From: Pseudidiomarina homiensis
GTDB taxonomy: Bacteria; Pseudomonadota; Gammaproteobacteria; Enterobacterales; Alteromonadaceae
DNA length: 64,000 bases
Direction of reading: 5' to 3'
Assembly: GCF_003987225.1 (NCBI RefSeq)
Contig: NZ_PIPX01000001.1
Coordinates: 310,001 to 374,000, forward strand
Shown: one piece after another, positions 1 to 7,643 of the stretch
Layout: each line of letters opens with the position of its first letter
Position numbering within the stretch: position 1 is the stretch's first letter
Notes under the pieces: generated by a model
What the model saw: the letters and a program-made list of their open reading frames with translations, nothing else
Told to the model about the DNA's origin: nothing
Databases searched by the model: none
Position numbers and translations under genes: made by a program

Positions 1-189
1 CGTTTCGCTGTGAAATGAGTCCCCATGGTTACGACAATCCATCACGATCACTTGATGGTCCTGTTCGAGATCACGACCGAGCCGTTTAAGATTATCAAGA
101 TCGCCAAAGAGACCATGAATAAGTAGCACGGCAGGGCCCTTGTCGCCCATAATTTCGTAATTAACGATATTTTCTTGCTGATCAGTCAT
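1..189 (-). CDS. ybfF: Alpha/beta hydrolase, YbfF-like (partial, 5' part only)
   Basis: The first 63 codons of a gene that runs off the left edge. Translation from the ATG at 187-189 gives an alpha/beta-hydrolase N-terminus with the oxyanion-hole segment LLIHGLFGDLDNL and, further on, VMDCRNHGDS, both typical of the YbfF/esterase group. The catalytic serine and histidine lie outside the window. In Escherichia coli ybfF is divergent from seqA-pgm, and the same arrangement is seen here. The YbfF assignment rests on these motifs and the neighbourhood; the substrate is unknown. Confidence 0.8.
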   Translation of the reverse strand, partial: MTDQQENIVNYEIMGDKGPAVLLIHGLFGDLDNLKRLGRDLEQDHQVIVMDCRNHGDSFHSET

Positions 190-221
190 AGTGAATTCCT
201 GTACCCTCGAGGTCGGTTGAG

Positions 222-227
222 TATAAT
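222..227 (+). promoter_or_regulatory. Candidate -10 box for seqA-pgm
   Basis: A perfect TATAAT lies 46 bases upstream of the seqA start in the gap between the divergent ybfF and seqA genes. No good -35 hexamer is seen at 16-18 bases upstream (CTGTAC is the sequence at 17), so the promoter may be weak or activator-dependent. Inferred from sequence only. Confidence 0.4.
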
Positions 228-272
228 AGCGTGCATAGTGCTAGCTATAAACCTAAAAAGAAGTGAAGGCGC

Positions 273-773
273 ATGAGCAAACGAATTGAAATTGATGATG
301 ACATCTACCGTTATTTGGTAAGTCACACAGAAAACATTGGCGAGAGTGCCTCGGCGATCTTACGTCGGCTGTTGGGGCTTGAAGGTACAGCGACGAGTGC
401 AGAAGTCGAGCCACCGGTCGCTGAGCAAGCGCATGGGCGCACCATTTTTGACACCATGACCAGTGCTGATTTGGCGGGACAGCGGAGCGTTGTGGCGCGG
501 TTTCTCTATATTTTGAGCATGCTGCATAAATGTCACCCACAAACTTTTCCGAAGGTGCTGCAAATTAGCGGTCGTGATCGGCAGTACTTTTCGCGCAGCG
601 CTGCAGAGCTGGAAGCCAGTGGCACAAGTACCAATCCTAAGCAGATCCCAGATGCCGAATTTTATGTGGTAACGAACAACAATACCACCCGCAAAAAATC
701 GATGCTGACCCAAGTGGCATTAGAGTTGGGGTATGATCAAGCACAAGCAGAACGGATAAGGGATTTTCTCTAA
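273..773 (+). CDS. seqA: Negative modulator of replication initiation SeqA
   Basis: SeqA binds hemimethylated GATC pairs behind the fork and at oriC, delaying re-initiation. The 166-residue protein has the N-terminal oligomerisation helix-turn (MSKRIEIDDDIYRYLVSHTE), a linker, and the C-terminal DNA-binding domain from about residue 60. The asparagine/threonine-rich loop VVTNNNTTRKKSML corresponds to the loop that reads the methylated GATC. Length is slightly below that of E. coli SeqA (181), mostly because the linker is shorter. The gene has a GAAGG-type ribosome site at about 261-267 and its TAA overlaps the pgm ATG by one base, so the two are translationally coupled. Confidence 0.96.
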   Translation: MSKRIEIDDDIYRYLVSHTENIGESASAILRRLLGLEGTATSAEVEPPVAEQAHGRTIFDTMTSADLAGQRSVVARFLYILSMLHKCHPQTFPKVLQISGRDRQYFSRSAAELEASGTSTNPKQIPDAEFYVVTNNNTTRKKSMLTQVALELGYDQAQAERIRDFL

Positions 774-2416
774 TGGCCTTGCATGAACGCGCTGGACAGC
801 CAGCGCTCCCCGAAGATCTTACCAATATCGCAAAGTTAGTAAGTGCGTATTTTGTCAATGAAGTGGACCCACGCCAACGTGCGCAGCAAGTGCAGTTTGG
901 CACTTCAGGTCATCGCGGCTGTGCATTCGATAGCTCGTTCAACGAGGCTCATATTTTAGCCGTAAGTCAGGCGTTGGTGGCCTACCGTGAAGAGCAGGGC
1001 ATCACTGGCCCACTAATGCTGGGGCGCGACACCCATGCGCTCTCAGAGGCGGCCTACATGACTGCTTTGGAAGTGTTTATTGGCAATGGTATTGAAGTTC
1101 ATGTGCAAAGTGATGATGGCTACACGCCGACGCCGGTGATCAGCCACGCAATTTTGCGCTATAACAAAGGGCGCTCGACTGGGCTTGCTGACGGCGTCGT
1201 GATCACGCCATCGCATAACCCGCCGACCGATGGTGGTTTTAAATACAATCCGCCACACGGTGGTCCAGCAGACAGTACCGTGACCAAGATCATTGAAAAG
1301 TATGCAAATGCGTTATTGTCGTCAGACTTAATGGGCGTGAATGCGGTGAGCTATGCCGAGACGCGCGCGAGTCATTTGCTGAAGCAAGTGGATTGGCGCA
1401 CTGATTATATTAACGATCTTGAGCAGGTCATCGACATCACTGCAATTCGTAAGGCAAATCTGCGCATTGGCGTTGATGCCATGGGCGGTGCGGGAGCCAG
1501 TTATTGGCAGATGATTGCTGAACACTATGATCTTGAAATAGATATTTATCACGATGAGGTCGACGCCAGCTTTCGTTTTATGCCGCTCGATAAGGACGGA
1601 AAAATTCGCATGGATTGTTCGTCACCCTACGCGATGGCGGCGCTTCTGCACATGAAAGGTGATTATGACGTGGCCGTCGGTAACGATCCTGACTATGACC
1701 GTCATGGAATCGTAAGTCCGACCCATGGCTTATTGAATCCCAACCACTACCTCGCTATTGCCATCGACTATCTATGCAAGCATCGTCATTGGCCAGCCTC
1801 AGCGGCTATCGGCAAGACCCTCGTGTCGAGTGCCATGATTGATCGCGTCGTTGCTGCACATGGCCGTGAATTAAAAGAAATGCCGGTTGGCTTTAAATGG
1901 TTTGCGCAAGCGTTACACGACGGTAGCATCGCCTTTGCTGGTGAAGAGAGTGCGGGTGCGACGTTTCTTGATAAGCAGGGGCAGCCGTGGAGTACCGACA
2001 AAGACGGTATCATTTTGGCGTTGTTGGCTGCTGAAATCGTTGCGGTTACCGGACAAGATCTGGGTGACTATTACGAACACTTGTGCGGACAGCACGGAAC
2101 GAGCTACTACCGCCGAGTTGATGCGCCGTCGAGCCCAGAGCAAAATAAGGCATTCGGAGCGATTCGCGGCTACAAGCTCAAGCTTAAAGAGTTGGCTGGC
2201 GATGATGTGCTCGCTATTATGACCAAAGCGCCAGGCAACGATGCGTTGATTGGTGGGGTGAAAGTTACTACAGCAAACGGTTGGTTTGCCGCGCGGCCAT
2301 CGGGCACCGAACCGATTTACAAGATTTACTGCGAAAGTTTTGTCAGTGAAGCGCATTTAGCTCAGCTTGTTGACGAAGCCCAGACGCTCGTTAGTAGCTG
2401 GCTGAAAGCAGAGTAA
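773..2416 (+). CDS. pgm: Phosphoglucomutase (alpha-D-glucose phosphate-specific)
   Basis: Interconverts glucose-1-phosphate and glucose-6-phosphate, linking glycolysis with sugar-nucleotide and storage-polymer synthesis. The 547-residue protein has full family length and all four phosphohexomutase domains: the phosphoserine loop VVITPSHNPPTDGG, the metal loop GNDPDYDRHG, the sugar-binding loop AGEESAGATF, and the C-terminal phosphate-binding loop ARPSGTEPIYKIY. It starts inside the seqA stop codon (1-base overlap) and is followed by a strong hairpin terminator. The seqA-pgm order is conserved in Gammaproteobacteria. Confidence 0.97.
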   Translation: MALHERAGQPALPEDLTNIAKLVSAYFVNEVDPRQRAQQVQFGTSGHRGCAFDSSFNEAHILAVSQALVAYREEQGITGPLMLGRDTHALSEAAYMTALEVFIGNGIEVHVQSDDGYTPTPVISHAILRYNKGRSTGLADGVVITPSHNPPTDGGFKYNPPHGGPADSTVTKIIEKYANALLSSDLMGVNAVSYAETRASHLLKQVDWRTDYINDLEQVIDITAIRKANLRIGVDAMGGAGASYWQMIAEHYDLEIDIYHDEVDASFRFMPLDKDGKIRMDCSSPYAMAALLHMKGDYDVAVGNDPDYDRHGIVSPTHGLLNPNHYLAIAIDYLCKHRHWPASAAIGKTLVSSAMIDRVVAAHGRELKEMPVGFKWFAQALHDGSIAFAGEESAGATFLDKQGQPWSTDKDGIILALLAAEIVAVTGQDLGDYYEHLCGQHGTSYYRRVDAPSSPEQNKAFGAIRGYKLKLKELAGDDVLAIMTKAPGNDALIGGVKVTTANGWFAARPSGTEPIYKIYCESFVSEAHLAQLVDEAQTLVSSWLKAE

Positions 2417-2423
2417 AGTATCC

Positions 2424-2459
2424 AAGAGCGCTTGATTTAAGAAATTGAGCGCTCTTTTT
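2424..2459 (+). terminator. Rho-independent terminator of seqA-pgm
   Basis: Inverted repeat AAGAGCGCT (2424-2432) and AGCGCTCTT (2448-2456) with a 15-base loop, followed by a T run to 2459. It starts 7 bases after the pgm stop. Its right arm and T run lie inside the 3' end of the convergent MFS gene, encoding its last residues. Confidence 0.75.
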
Positions 2460-3759
2460 CATTATCTTTCTCGTCATCTTCATCGCCTTCCTCTTCAGCC
2501 TCGCGCTCGGCAAGCTCCACTTGATACTCATGTTCATCCACCAAAGTCGTCAGCAATTCGTCTGAAGTTTGTGAGGGCGCCAACATGGCGTAGCTACTAC
2601 TGAATTGGTCGTCGGCTTTCGCTCGCCGAGTAACGCGGTAGAGCGAATAACAGCACACGACAGCGGTGAGTGCCATAATGAGTAAGAAGAAGTAGTCGAC
2701 AGCACCGAATTGCATCAAAGCGGCAACGGCAGGGGCTCCAATAATGGAGCCTACGCCACCGATTTTAATGATGGCTCCGGTTGCCCCAACCATCTGGTCT
2801 TTCTCAAGGTAGTCGTTAGTGTGAGCCATCCCCAGCGAGTAGAGCGGGAGTACACAGGCACCGAAGAGTCCAACACAGAGGTAGATAAGCCAAGCCACTG
2901 ACGCGCCAAGTTGCGCCAGTACAAAGGCCATAATTGCGCCTAACCCGGCACAAACGGCCATGATGATGCGTCGATCAAAGCGATCAGACAATAAGCCGAT
3001 AGGCGCTTGCGCGAGCATTCCGCCCAAAATGAACGAGGCCATGAACAAAGAAACCTGCAACACGCTTAGGCCGATATAGGTGGCGTACATCGGGCCAATA
3101 CCGTAAAACATGGCATAGCAAGCCTGCATGATAAAGGCGTTCACAATTCCCAGTGGTACGAGTTTGAACAAGCTTCGAATAGGGACTTTTTTAGGTTCAT
3201 GCGTTGTTGGTTCAACAGTTACGCTAATCAAAATTGGGATTAACGCTAAATTGATCAACAGCGCAATAATGGCAAAGGCCATGAAGCCAGCTGGGTCAGC
3301 CACACCCAGTATTAACTGCCCGGCGACCAAGCCACCGTAGATCAGAACCAGGTAAACAGAGAGTAAAGTACCTCGGTTTTTATTATCAGCCATGGTATTC
3401 AACCAACTTTCGACAATGACAAAAATCGCCGAGATGGCGAAGCCGGTTAGAAAGCGCATGACAAACCAAACTGTCGGGTCGATCCAAATGGCTTGGATCA
3501 AAATAGATGCTGCGGCAAGTGCGGCCAAGCCACCAAACGCACGAATATAGCCAACGCGGCGAATATCCTTGGGCGCTCGAGTGGTACCAAACAAGAAGCC
3601 GATGAAGTAGGCCGACATGATGACACCAGTGGTTAAGGTGCCAAAGTTTTCGATGGTTGCTCGCAAGCTCAGTAAAGTACTGGTCATGCCTACGCAAATG
3701 CCAATGAGAGTGATACTGGTGAGTAATGAACTAATGGCGCGTAGTTGTTGTTTGAGCAT
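2437..3759 (-). CDS. MFS transporter, YcaD-like, with acidic C-terminal tail
   Basis: A 440-residue inner-membrane protein with about 12 hydrophobic segments and the MFS loop GLLSDRFDRR between the two halves. The N-terminal half (RATIENFGTLTTGVIMSAYF, GFAISAIFVIVESWLN) resembles the YcaD group of drug/metabolite transporters; substrate unknown. The last ~35 residues form a strongly acidic, lysine-interspersed tail (EREAEEEGDEDDEKDNEKE) that the usual family members lack. It is convergent with pgm, and the pgm terminator sits inside its 3' end. The ATG at 3759 is preceded on the minus strand by a fair purine-rich site. Confidence 0.85.
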   Translation of the reverse strand: MLKQQLRAISSLLTSITLIGICVGMTSTLLSLRATIENFGTLTTGVIMSAYFIGFLFGTTRAPKDIRRVGYIRAFGGLAALAAASILIQAIWIDPTVWFVMRFLTGFAISAIFVIVESWLNTMADNKNRGTLLSVYLVLIYGGLVAGQLILGVADPAGFMAFAIIALLINLALIPILISVTVEPTTHEPKKVPIRSLFKLVPLGIVNAFIMQACYAMFYGIGPMYATYIGLSVLQVSLFMASFILGGMLAQAPIGLLSDRFDRRIIMAVCAGLGAIMAFVLAQLGASVAWLIYLCVGLFGACVLPLYSLGMAHTNDYLEKDQMVGATGAIIKIGGVGSIIGAPAVAALMQFGAVDYFFLLIMALTAVVCCYSLYRVTRRAKADDQFSSSYAMLAPSQTSDELLTTLVDEHEYQVELAEREAEEEGDEDDEKDNEKERSIS

Positions 3760-3848
3760 GCCAACAGATCCTTGCGAAAGCGTGAGCGACAGAGCGGAAA
3801 ATTAGGGAAAGTGTAACACGGAAGCTTTTTTTCGGAAACGTCAAGAGG

Positions 3849-3857
3849 TTATCCACA
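3849..3857 (+). promoter_or_regulatory. Consensus DnaA box upstream of DUF2066-hda
   Basis: TTATCCACA, an exact match to the high-affinity DnaA box, 67 bases before the start of the DUF2066 gene in the divergent gap between it and the MFS gene. Because the downstream operon ends with hda, whose product inactivates DnaA, this may be a feedback site. The match is seen directly; DnaA binding is inferred. Confidence 0.55.
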
Positions 3858-3923
3858 GCTTGTTACTTGCTCACGGCGGAGGGGCTGTTTATGATGTGCA
3901 GAGAAGAGGTTAATAGGAAACAT

Positions 3924-5012
3924 ATGCGACAGATCATAGTGCTATTCTGGTTGGCGATCGTCGGTTTAAGTGGAATGACGCTGCTTACGCCTAGCGTTGG
4001 TCATGCTGCGGTAGAGCTGAAAGAGCTTTACCAATTTCGTGTGCAAGTTAACAGCCAGTCTCCCAGTGAGCGACAGCAAGCGTTACAAGAGGCGTTGCAA
4101 GCAACGTTGCTGAAACTTTCCGGCGATAGTCAGTTAGAAGATCATCCATTGGTTAACCAAGCGCTGCGCAATGTACGTGACTACGTCGTACAGTATGGTT
4201 ACCAGCAAGACGAGCAATTGTGGCTGTGGGTGCAATTTGATCAAAGCCAAGTCGATCAGTTGATACAAGCCGCAGGTTCGGGCATTTGGAGTAGTTTACG
4301 CCCACGACTTTTGGTTTGGTTAGTGGTTGAAAACGATGACTTAGAGCGTGAAATGTTAGGTGCCGATAGCGAAGCGATCATGGTTCAGCAATTGCGTAAT
4401 GCTGCTGCCCGCAGAGGCTTGCCGATACAGCTCCCGTTACTTGATTTGAACGACAGCATGACGGTTTCGGTTATTGATGTTTGGGCACGTTTTATGGATA
4501 CCATCACTTTTGCGAGTGCACGTTACTCGACGGATGGCATTGTCGTGGCGCGGTTTTATCGTACCGATCCAAGTCAGGTGACTGAGCAACAGCCGGAACG
4601 TTGGTCTGGTGATTGGACCTTGCATATCGGTGAACTGCGTTGGAGCGGAAGTGTCCGCGCCATGGACCGCAGTGAGCTTGGAGCCATGGTTGTTCGGGAT
4701 GTCACCGATCAACTCGCTGCGCGTTATCGGATTGGCAGTACAAGTGACACACTCCAAGAGTGGACGGTCACCATTGATCACTTACGGCGCCTCGAGTCAG
4801 CAATAGCGGCAGAACAATTACTGAGTGCAATGCCCGCAGTCACTGATGTGCAAATGGTGCGTTACAACGGTCAAGCAGCCCAGTTTAGGCTGCGTTTGCA
4901 GGCTGATCCTGCGCGTATTCGGCAAGCAATGGACCTGAGTAAGCAGCTACAAGCTGTTAGTGGTGAAACCGACAGTGGCGACGCCGTTTTTCGGTGGATT
5001 GAGCAGCGATGA
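3924..5012 (+). CDS. DUF2066 domain-containing exported protein
   Basis: Conserved gammaproteobacterial protein of unknown function commonly found just before hda. The ATG at 3924 was chosen over an upstream ATG in frame because it follows AGGAAA and begins a clean signal peptide (MRQIIVLFWLAIVGLS... to about residue 28, SVGHAA). The 362-residue protein continues VELKELYQFRVQVNSQSPSER, a DUF2066 signature start; the remainder is presumably periplasmic. Its TGA overlaps the hda ATG by 4 bases, so hda translation is coupled to it. A DnaA box lies upstream. Confidence 0.85.
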   Translation: MRQIIVLFWLAIVGLSGMTLLTPSVGHAAVELKELYQFRVQVNSQSPSERQQALQEALQATLLKLSGDSQLEDHPLVNQALRNVRDYVVQYGYQQDEQLWLWVQFDQSQVDQLIQAAGSGIWSSLRPRLLVWLVVENDDLEREMLGADSEAIMVQQLRNAAARRGLPIQLPLLDLNDSMTVSVIDVWARFMDTITFASARYSTDGIVVARFYRTDPSQVTEQQPERWSGDWTLHIGELRWSGSVRAMDRSELGAMVVRDVTDQLAARYRIGSTSDTLQEWTVTIDHLRRLESAIAAEQLLSAMPAVTDVQMVRYNGQAAQFRLRLQADPARIRQAMDLSKQLQAVSGETDSGDAVFRWIEQR

Positions 5013-5689
5013 CGCTACAACAACTGCCGCTTAACGTGCAGCTGCCCAGCAACCAAACGTTTGCGACTTTGGTTGCTGGTCCAAATGCTGAGGCATATAC
5101 CTTGGTCAGAGCCGGTGAAGACACCTTAGTGTATTTGTGGGGGAGCGCCGGCGTCGGGAAGAGTCATTTACTCCATGCCGTCTGTAACGAGCAAGCCGAA
5201 AATGTCATCTATTTGCCCTTGAGTGAGCTTAAGGACAGTATGGATGCGGGCATTTTACGTGGCTTAGAAAGTTACGCATTAATTTGCTTAGATGATATTG
5301 ACGCGGTGCTGACCGATCAAAATTGGTGTTTTGAAGTTTTCGCATTACTCAATCGCGTCCGCGACCAAGGCGCAACGCGGTTGTTGGTTACTGCCAATAC
5401 CTCGCCAGCACAATTACAGTCAGCTTATCCAGATGTGCAGTCGCGCTTGAGTTGGGGAGTCGTGTTACAACTGCAAAAGCTATCCGACGAAGAAAAAGTT
5501 CAGGCGTTGCAGCAACGCGCTCACGCGATGGGGTTAGAGTTGCGCAGTGATACAGCGCAGTTCATGGTGCAGCGGCTTGGCCGTGATTTAGAAGATCTTA
5601 TGCAACGCCTAGAGCGCCTCGATAAAGCTTCGATCGCCGCGCAACGAAAATTGACGATTCCCTTCGTCAAAGCGGTCTTAGGTGTCTAA
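5009..5689 (+). CDS. hda: DnaA inactivator Hda (regulatory inactivation of DnaA)
   Basis: Hda with the DNA-loaded sliding clamp stimulates ATP hydrolysis on DnaA, preventing over-initiation. The 226-residue AAA+ protein has an N-terminal clamp-binding motif (QQLPLNVQL), Walker A GSAGVGKSHLL, Walker B ICLDDIDAV, and the box VII arginine in VQSRLSWG. It has only the ATPase domain and no DnaA domain IV, which separates it from DnaA. It is coupled by an ATGA overlap to the DUF2066 gene and sits in the hda...arsC-bepA-perM neighbourhood shared with E. coli. Confidence 0.95.
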   Translation: MTLQQLPLNVQLPSNQTFATLVAGPNAEAYTLVRAGEDTLVYLWGSAGVGKSHLLHAVCNEQAENVIYLPLSELKDSMDAGILRGLESYALICLDDIDAVLTDQNWCFEVFALLNRVRDQGATRLLVTANTSPAQLQSAYPDVQSRLSWGVVLQLQKLSDEEKVQALQQRAHAMGLELRSDTAQFMVQRLGRDLEDLMQRLERLDKASIAAQRKLTIPFVKAVLGV

Positions 5690-5696
5690 CCCAGAC

Positions 5697-6086
5697 TCAA
5701 CCATCCTGCTCGTCTTTTAATTTTTTCAAGCCAAGCCCTAAAGCTCGCCCTTGGTTACGGGCAAACAATGTGCAACCTGCAAAAGCTAAGGTAGTGAGTA
5801 GTAATTCAACAGCCGCCCACCAACGTTGCTCAGGCGCAATGTAGAGCATGGTGAGGCTGTGCAAGAAGTACCACATCAGAATAAAGTTGGCCCATGCGTG
5901 CGTGTAAGGTTTACCTCGAATTATCCCCAGTAAAGGGAATAGTAATGGCAGTACGTAAACCAGAGATTTAAAAAGTACCGATTGTTGACTGAAGTCGGTT
6001 GCAAACTGCCAAATCAGTACCCAGCTCAGCAAGCCAATATAGCTCACCAAGGCCAGCCAACGATAACCGGAGATGTTTGGACTCAT
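5697..6086 (-). CDS. DUF2069 small membrane protein
   Basis: A 129-residue integral membrane protein with four hydrophobic segments (about residues 10-30, 38-55, 64-84, 92-110) and a basic C-terminus (RNQGRALGLGLKKLKDEQDG). It matches the DUF2069 pattern, a family usually placed beside wrbA and arsC in marine Gammaproteobacteria. Function unknown. It ends 7 bases from the hda stop (convergent) and lies downstream of wrbA on the same strand, so it probably belongs to the arsC-wrbA-DUF2069 operon. Confidence 0.8.
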   Translation of the reverse strand: MSPNISGYRWLALVSYIGLLSWVLIWQFATDFSQQSVLFKSLVYVLPLLFPLLGIIRGKPYTHAWANFILMWYFLHSLTMLYIAPEQRWWAAVELLLTTLAFAGCTLFARNQGRALGLGLKKLKDEQDG

Positions 6087-6122
6087 AGGTTTCTTTCCTT
6101 TGCGAAATAAGGGTTCTCGAAA

Positions 6123-6695
6123 TTAAGCTTGTAACTTTAATGCCGCTCGCGCAACACGTTCACCAAGTTGTTCCGCTAGCTTGCTTTCGTAGTGGTTTAG
6201 GTTAGCACCCGCAGCATGCTCAACGTGCGATGCGCCATAAGGGGAGCCACCTGCGTCAGTTTGTTGTAATTCAGGAGCGGTGTAGGGAATCCCCATAAGG
6301 ACCATACCATGATGTAATAAGGGAACCCCCATGGCGAGGAGGGTACTTTCTTGGCCACCATGCATGGAACTACTTGAGGTGAAAACTGCGGCCGGTTTGT
6401 CGACCAAAGCCCCTTTGAGCCAGTCGCGCGATGTCTGTTCCCAAAACTTCTGGAGGCCACTGTACATGTGACCAAATCGAGTCGGGCTGCCCATGATCAA
6501 ACCGGCACAATCGGCTAAGTCATCGGCATCAATGACCAAATCACGTTGGCACGCGGCATCACCTTCACACGCGACTGTACGCAGCAGCGGTTCAGCACCG
6601 GTTTTACTCACACCATTAGCGATGGCGTCGGCTAACTGTTGAGTGGCACCGTTACGGCTGTAGTAAAGAATAATAATGCGTACCGCGCTGCTCAT
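6123..6695 (-). CDS. wrbA: NAD(P)H:quinone oxidoreductase, WrbA-type flavodoxin
   Basis: Flavodoxin-fold FMN enzyme that performs two-electron quinone reduction, avoiding semiquinones. The 190-residue protein has the FMN phosphate loop YYSRNGATQQLA, the second FMN loop MGSPTRFGHMYSGLQKFWEQT, and the WrbA stretch FTSSSSMHGGQESTLL followed by GGSPYGASHV. Length fits the family (~200). Its ATG directly abuts the arsC stop with no gap, so the two are one transcript. Confidence 0.9.
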   Translation of the reverse strand: MSSAVRIIILYYSRNGATQQLADAIANGVSKTGAEPLLRTVACEGDAACQRDLVIDADDLADCAGLIMGSPTRFGHMYSGLQKFWEQTSRDWLKGALVDKPAAVFTSSSSMHGGQESTLLAMGVPLLHHGMVLMGIPYTAPELQQTDAGGSPYGASHVEHAAGANLNHYESKLAEQLGERVARAALKLQA

Positions 6696-7046
6696 TTAGA
6701 GGATCTCCAATACGGCTTCTGGTGGACGGCCTAAACGAGCTTGTTGACCCTTCACTACAATCGGACGCTCAATTAACTTCGGATGTTCCGCCATGGCCGC
6801 CAGCAACTTTTCTTCGTCATCTTCGTTTTTGAGTTCAAGCTCTTTGAAAACGTCCTCTTTAGAACGCATTAATTCCCGCGCTGAAACAAAACCAAGTTTA
6901 CTCAGCAAATCTTTTAGCTGTGCGACATCAGGCGTATCTTTAAGGTATTCAATAACCTGAGGTTCAATGCCTTGCTCTTGCAAAAGTGCAAGGGTTTGGC
7001 GACTTTTAGAGCACCGTGGGTTGTGATAAATCGAAACTTGAGACAT
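6696..7046 (-). CDS. arsC: Arsenate reductase, glutaredoxin-dependent type
   Basis: A 116-residue thioredoxin-fold protein of the ArsC/YfgD family with the active-site cysteine in IYHNPRCSKSRQTL and the arginines used for oxyanion binding (LMRSKED, ERPIVVKGQQARLGRPPEAV). In E. coli the yfgD gene lies between hda and bepA, as here. Whether arsenate is the real substrate is not shown, since no ars operon genes are next to it. It is the first gene of an apparent arsC-wrbA-DUF2069 operon. An intergenic palindromic repeat lies in its upstream region. Confidence 0.88.
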   Translation of the reverse strand: MSQVSIYHNPRCSKSRQTLALLQEQGIEPQVIEYLKDTPDVAQLKDLLSKLGFVSARELMRSKEDVFKELELKNEDDEEKLLAAMAEHPKLIERPIVVKGQQARLGRPPEAVLEIL

Positions 7047-7070
7047 GCTACCCCCTAAAGAAAAAACGTT

Positions 7071-7149
7071 TTTTGCTATTTGCTGTTCGCACGCTCACTG
7101 CGTTCGCTTTTGGTTTAAACAAACAGCGAACAGCGAATAGCAAACAGCG
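7071..7149. repeat. Intergenic palindromic repeat, copy 1 (full)
   Basis: Left arm GCTATTTGCTGTTCGC (7075-7090) and right arm GCGAACAGCGAATAGC (7126-7141) pair along 16 positions with one G-U. The core between them contains the 20-mer GCACGCTCACTGCGTTCGCT and GTTTAAAC. The right side adds AAACAGCG. Three more copies or half-copies occur at 30924, 33230 and 50190. It lies between the divergent arsC and TlpA-like genes. Confidence 0.8.
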
Positions 7150-7181
7150 CAGTTATTTAGTTGAAGCTTACGGGAATTGCT

Positions 7182-7643
7182 ATGTATTGTCGATTACTAC
7201 GCCTGTTACAACTCACCCTCATCGTCAGTCTGCTCAGTGCTTGTGCACCGGCTGCTGATTTTCACACCAATCAAGGCGAACAGCTACGCTGGAGCGAGTT
7301 AGAAGGCCAGTACATCATCGTTAATTATTTTGCCGAATGGTGCGCACCTTGCTTACGTGAGCTGCCAGAGTTGAACGAGTTCTATCATGCGCACAGTGAC
7401 AAGGCGCAGCTATTTGGTGTGAGCTTTGATGGCTTAAATAATCAAGAACTTTCGGCATTACAGGAAGCACACGGCATTGAGTTTCCGCTTATCCTCAATG
7501 AACCAATGGCACAGCTACCGTTTCCATCACCGCAGATGCTACCGGCAACTTACGTTGTGACGCCAGAAGGGGAAGTCAAAGGACCGTTACTAGGGGAACA
7601 GACCGAAGCTTCGTTGTTACGAGCAATTAATGCGCGACCTTAA
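7182..7643 (+). CDS. TlpA-like thioredoxin-fold lipoprotein
   Basis: Predicted membrane-anchored thiol-disulfide protein. The ATG at 7182 was preferred to an upstream TTG because it gives a compact lipoprotein signal: MYCRLLRLLQLTLIVSLLSAC with the lipobox cysteine at residue 21. The AhpC/TSA-TlpA domain follows, with the redox pair C54 and C57 in NYFAEWCAPCLRELPEL and a cis-proline segment MLPATYVV. At 153 residues it is a minimal TlpA/ResA-like domain. It lies between arsC and bepA, another envelope-quality-control gene; a functional link is only suggestive. Confidence 0.82.
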   Translation: MYCRLLRLLQLTLIVSLLSACAPAADFHTNQGEQLRWSELEGQYIIVNYFAEWCAPCLRELPELNEFYHAHSDKAQLFGVSFDGLNNQELSALQEAHGIEFPLILNEPMAQLPFPSPQMLPATYVVTPEGEVKGPLLGEQTEASLLRAINARP

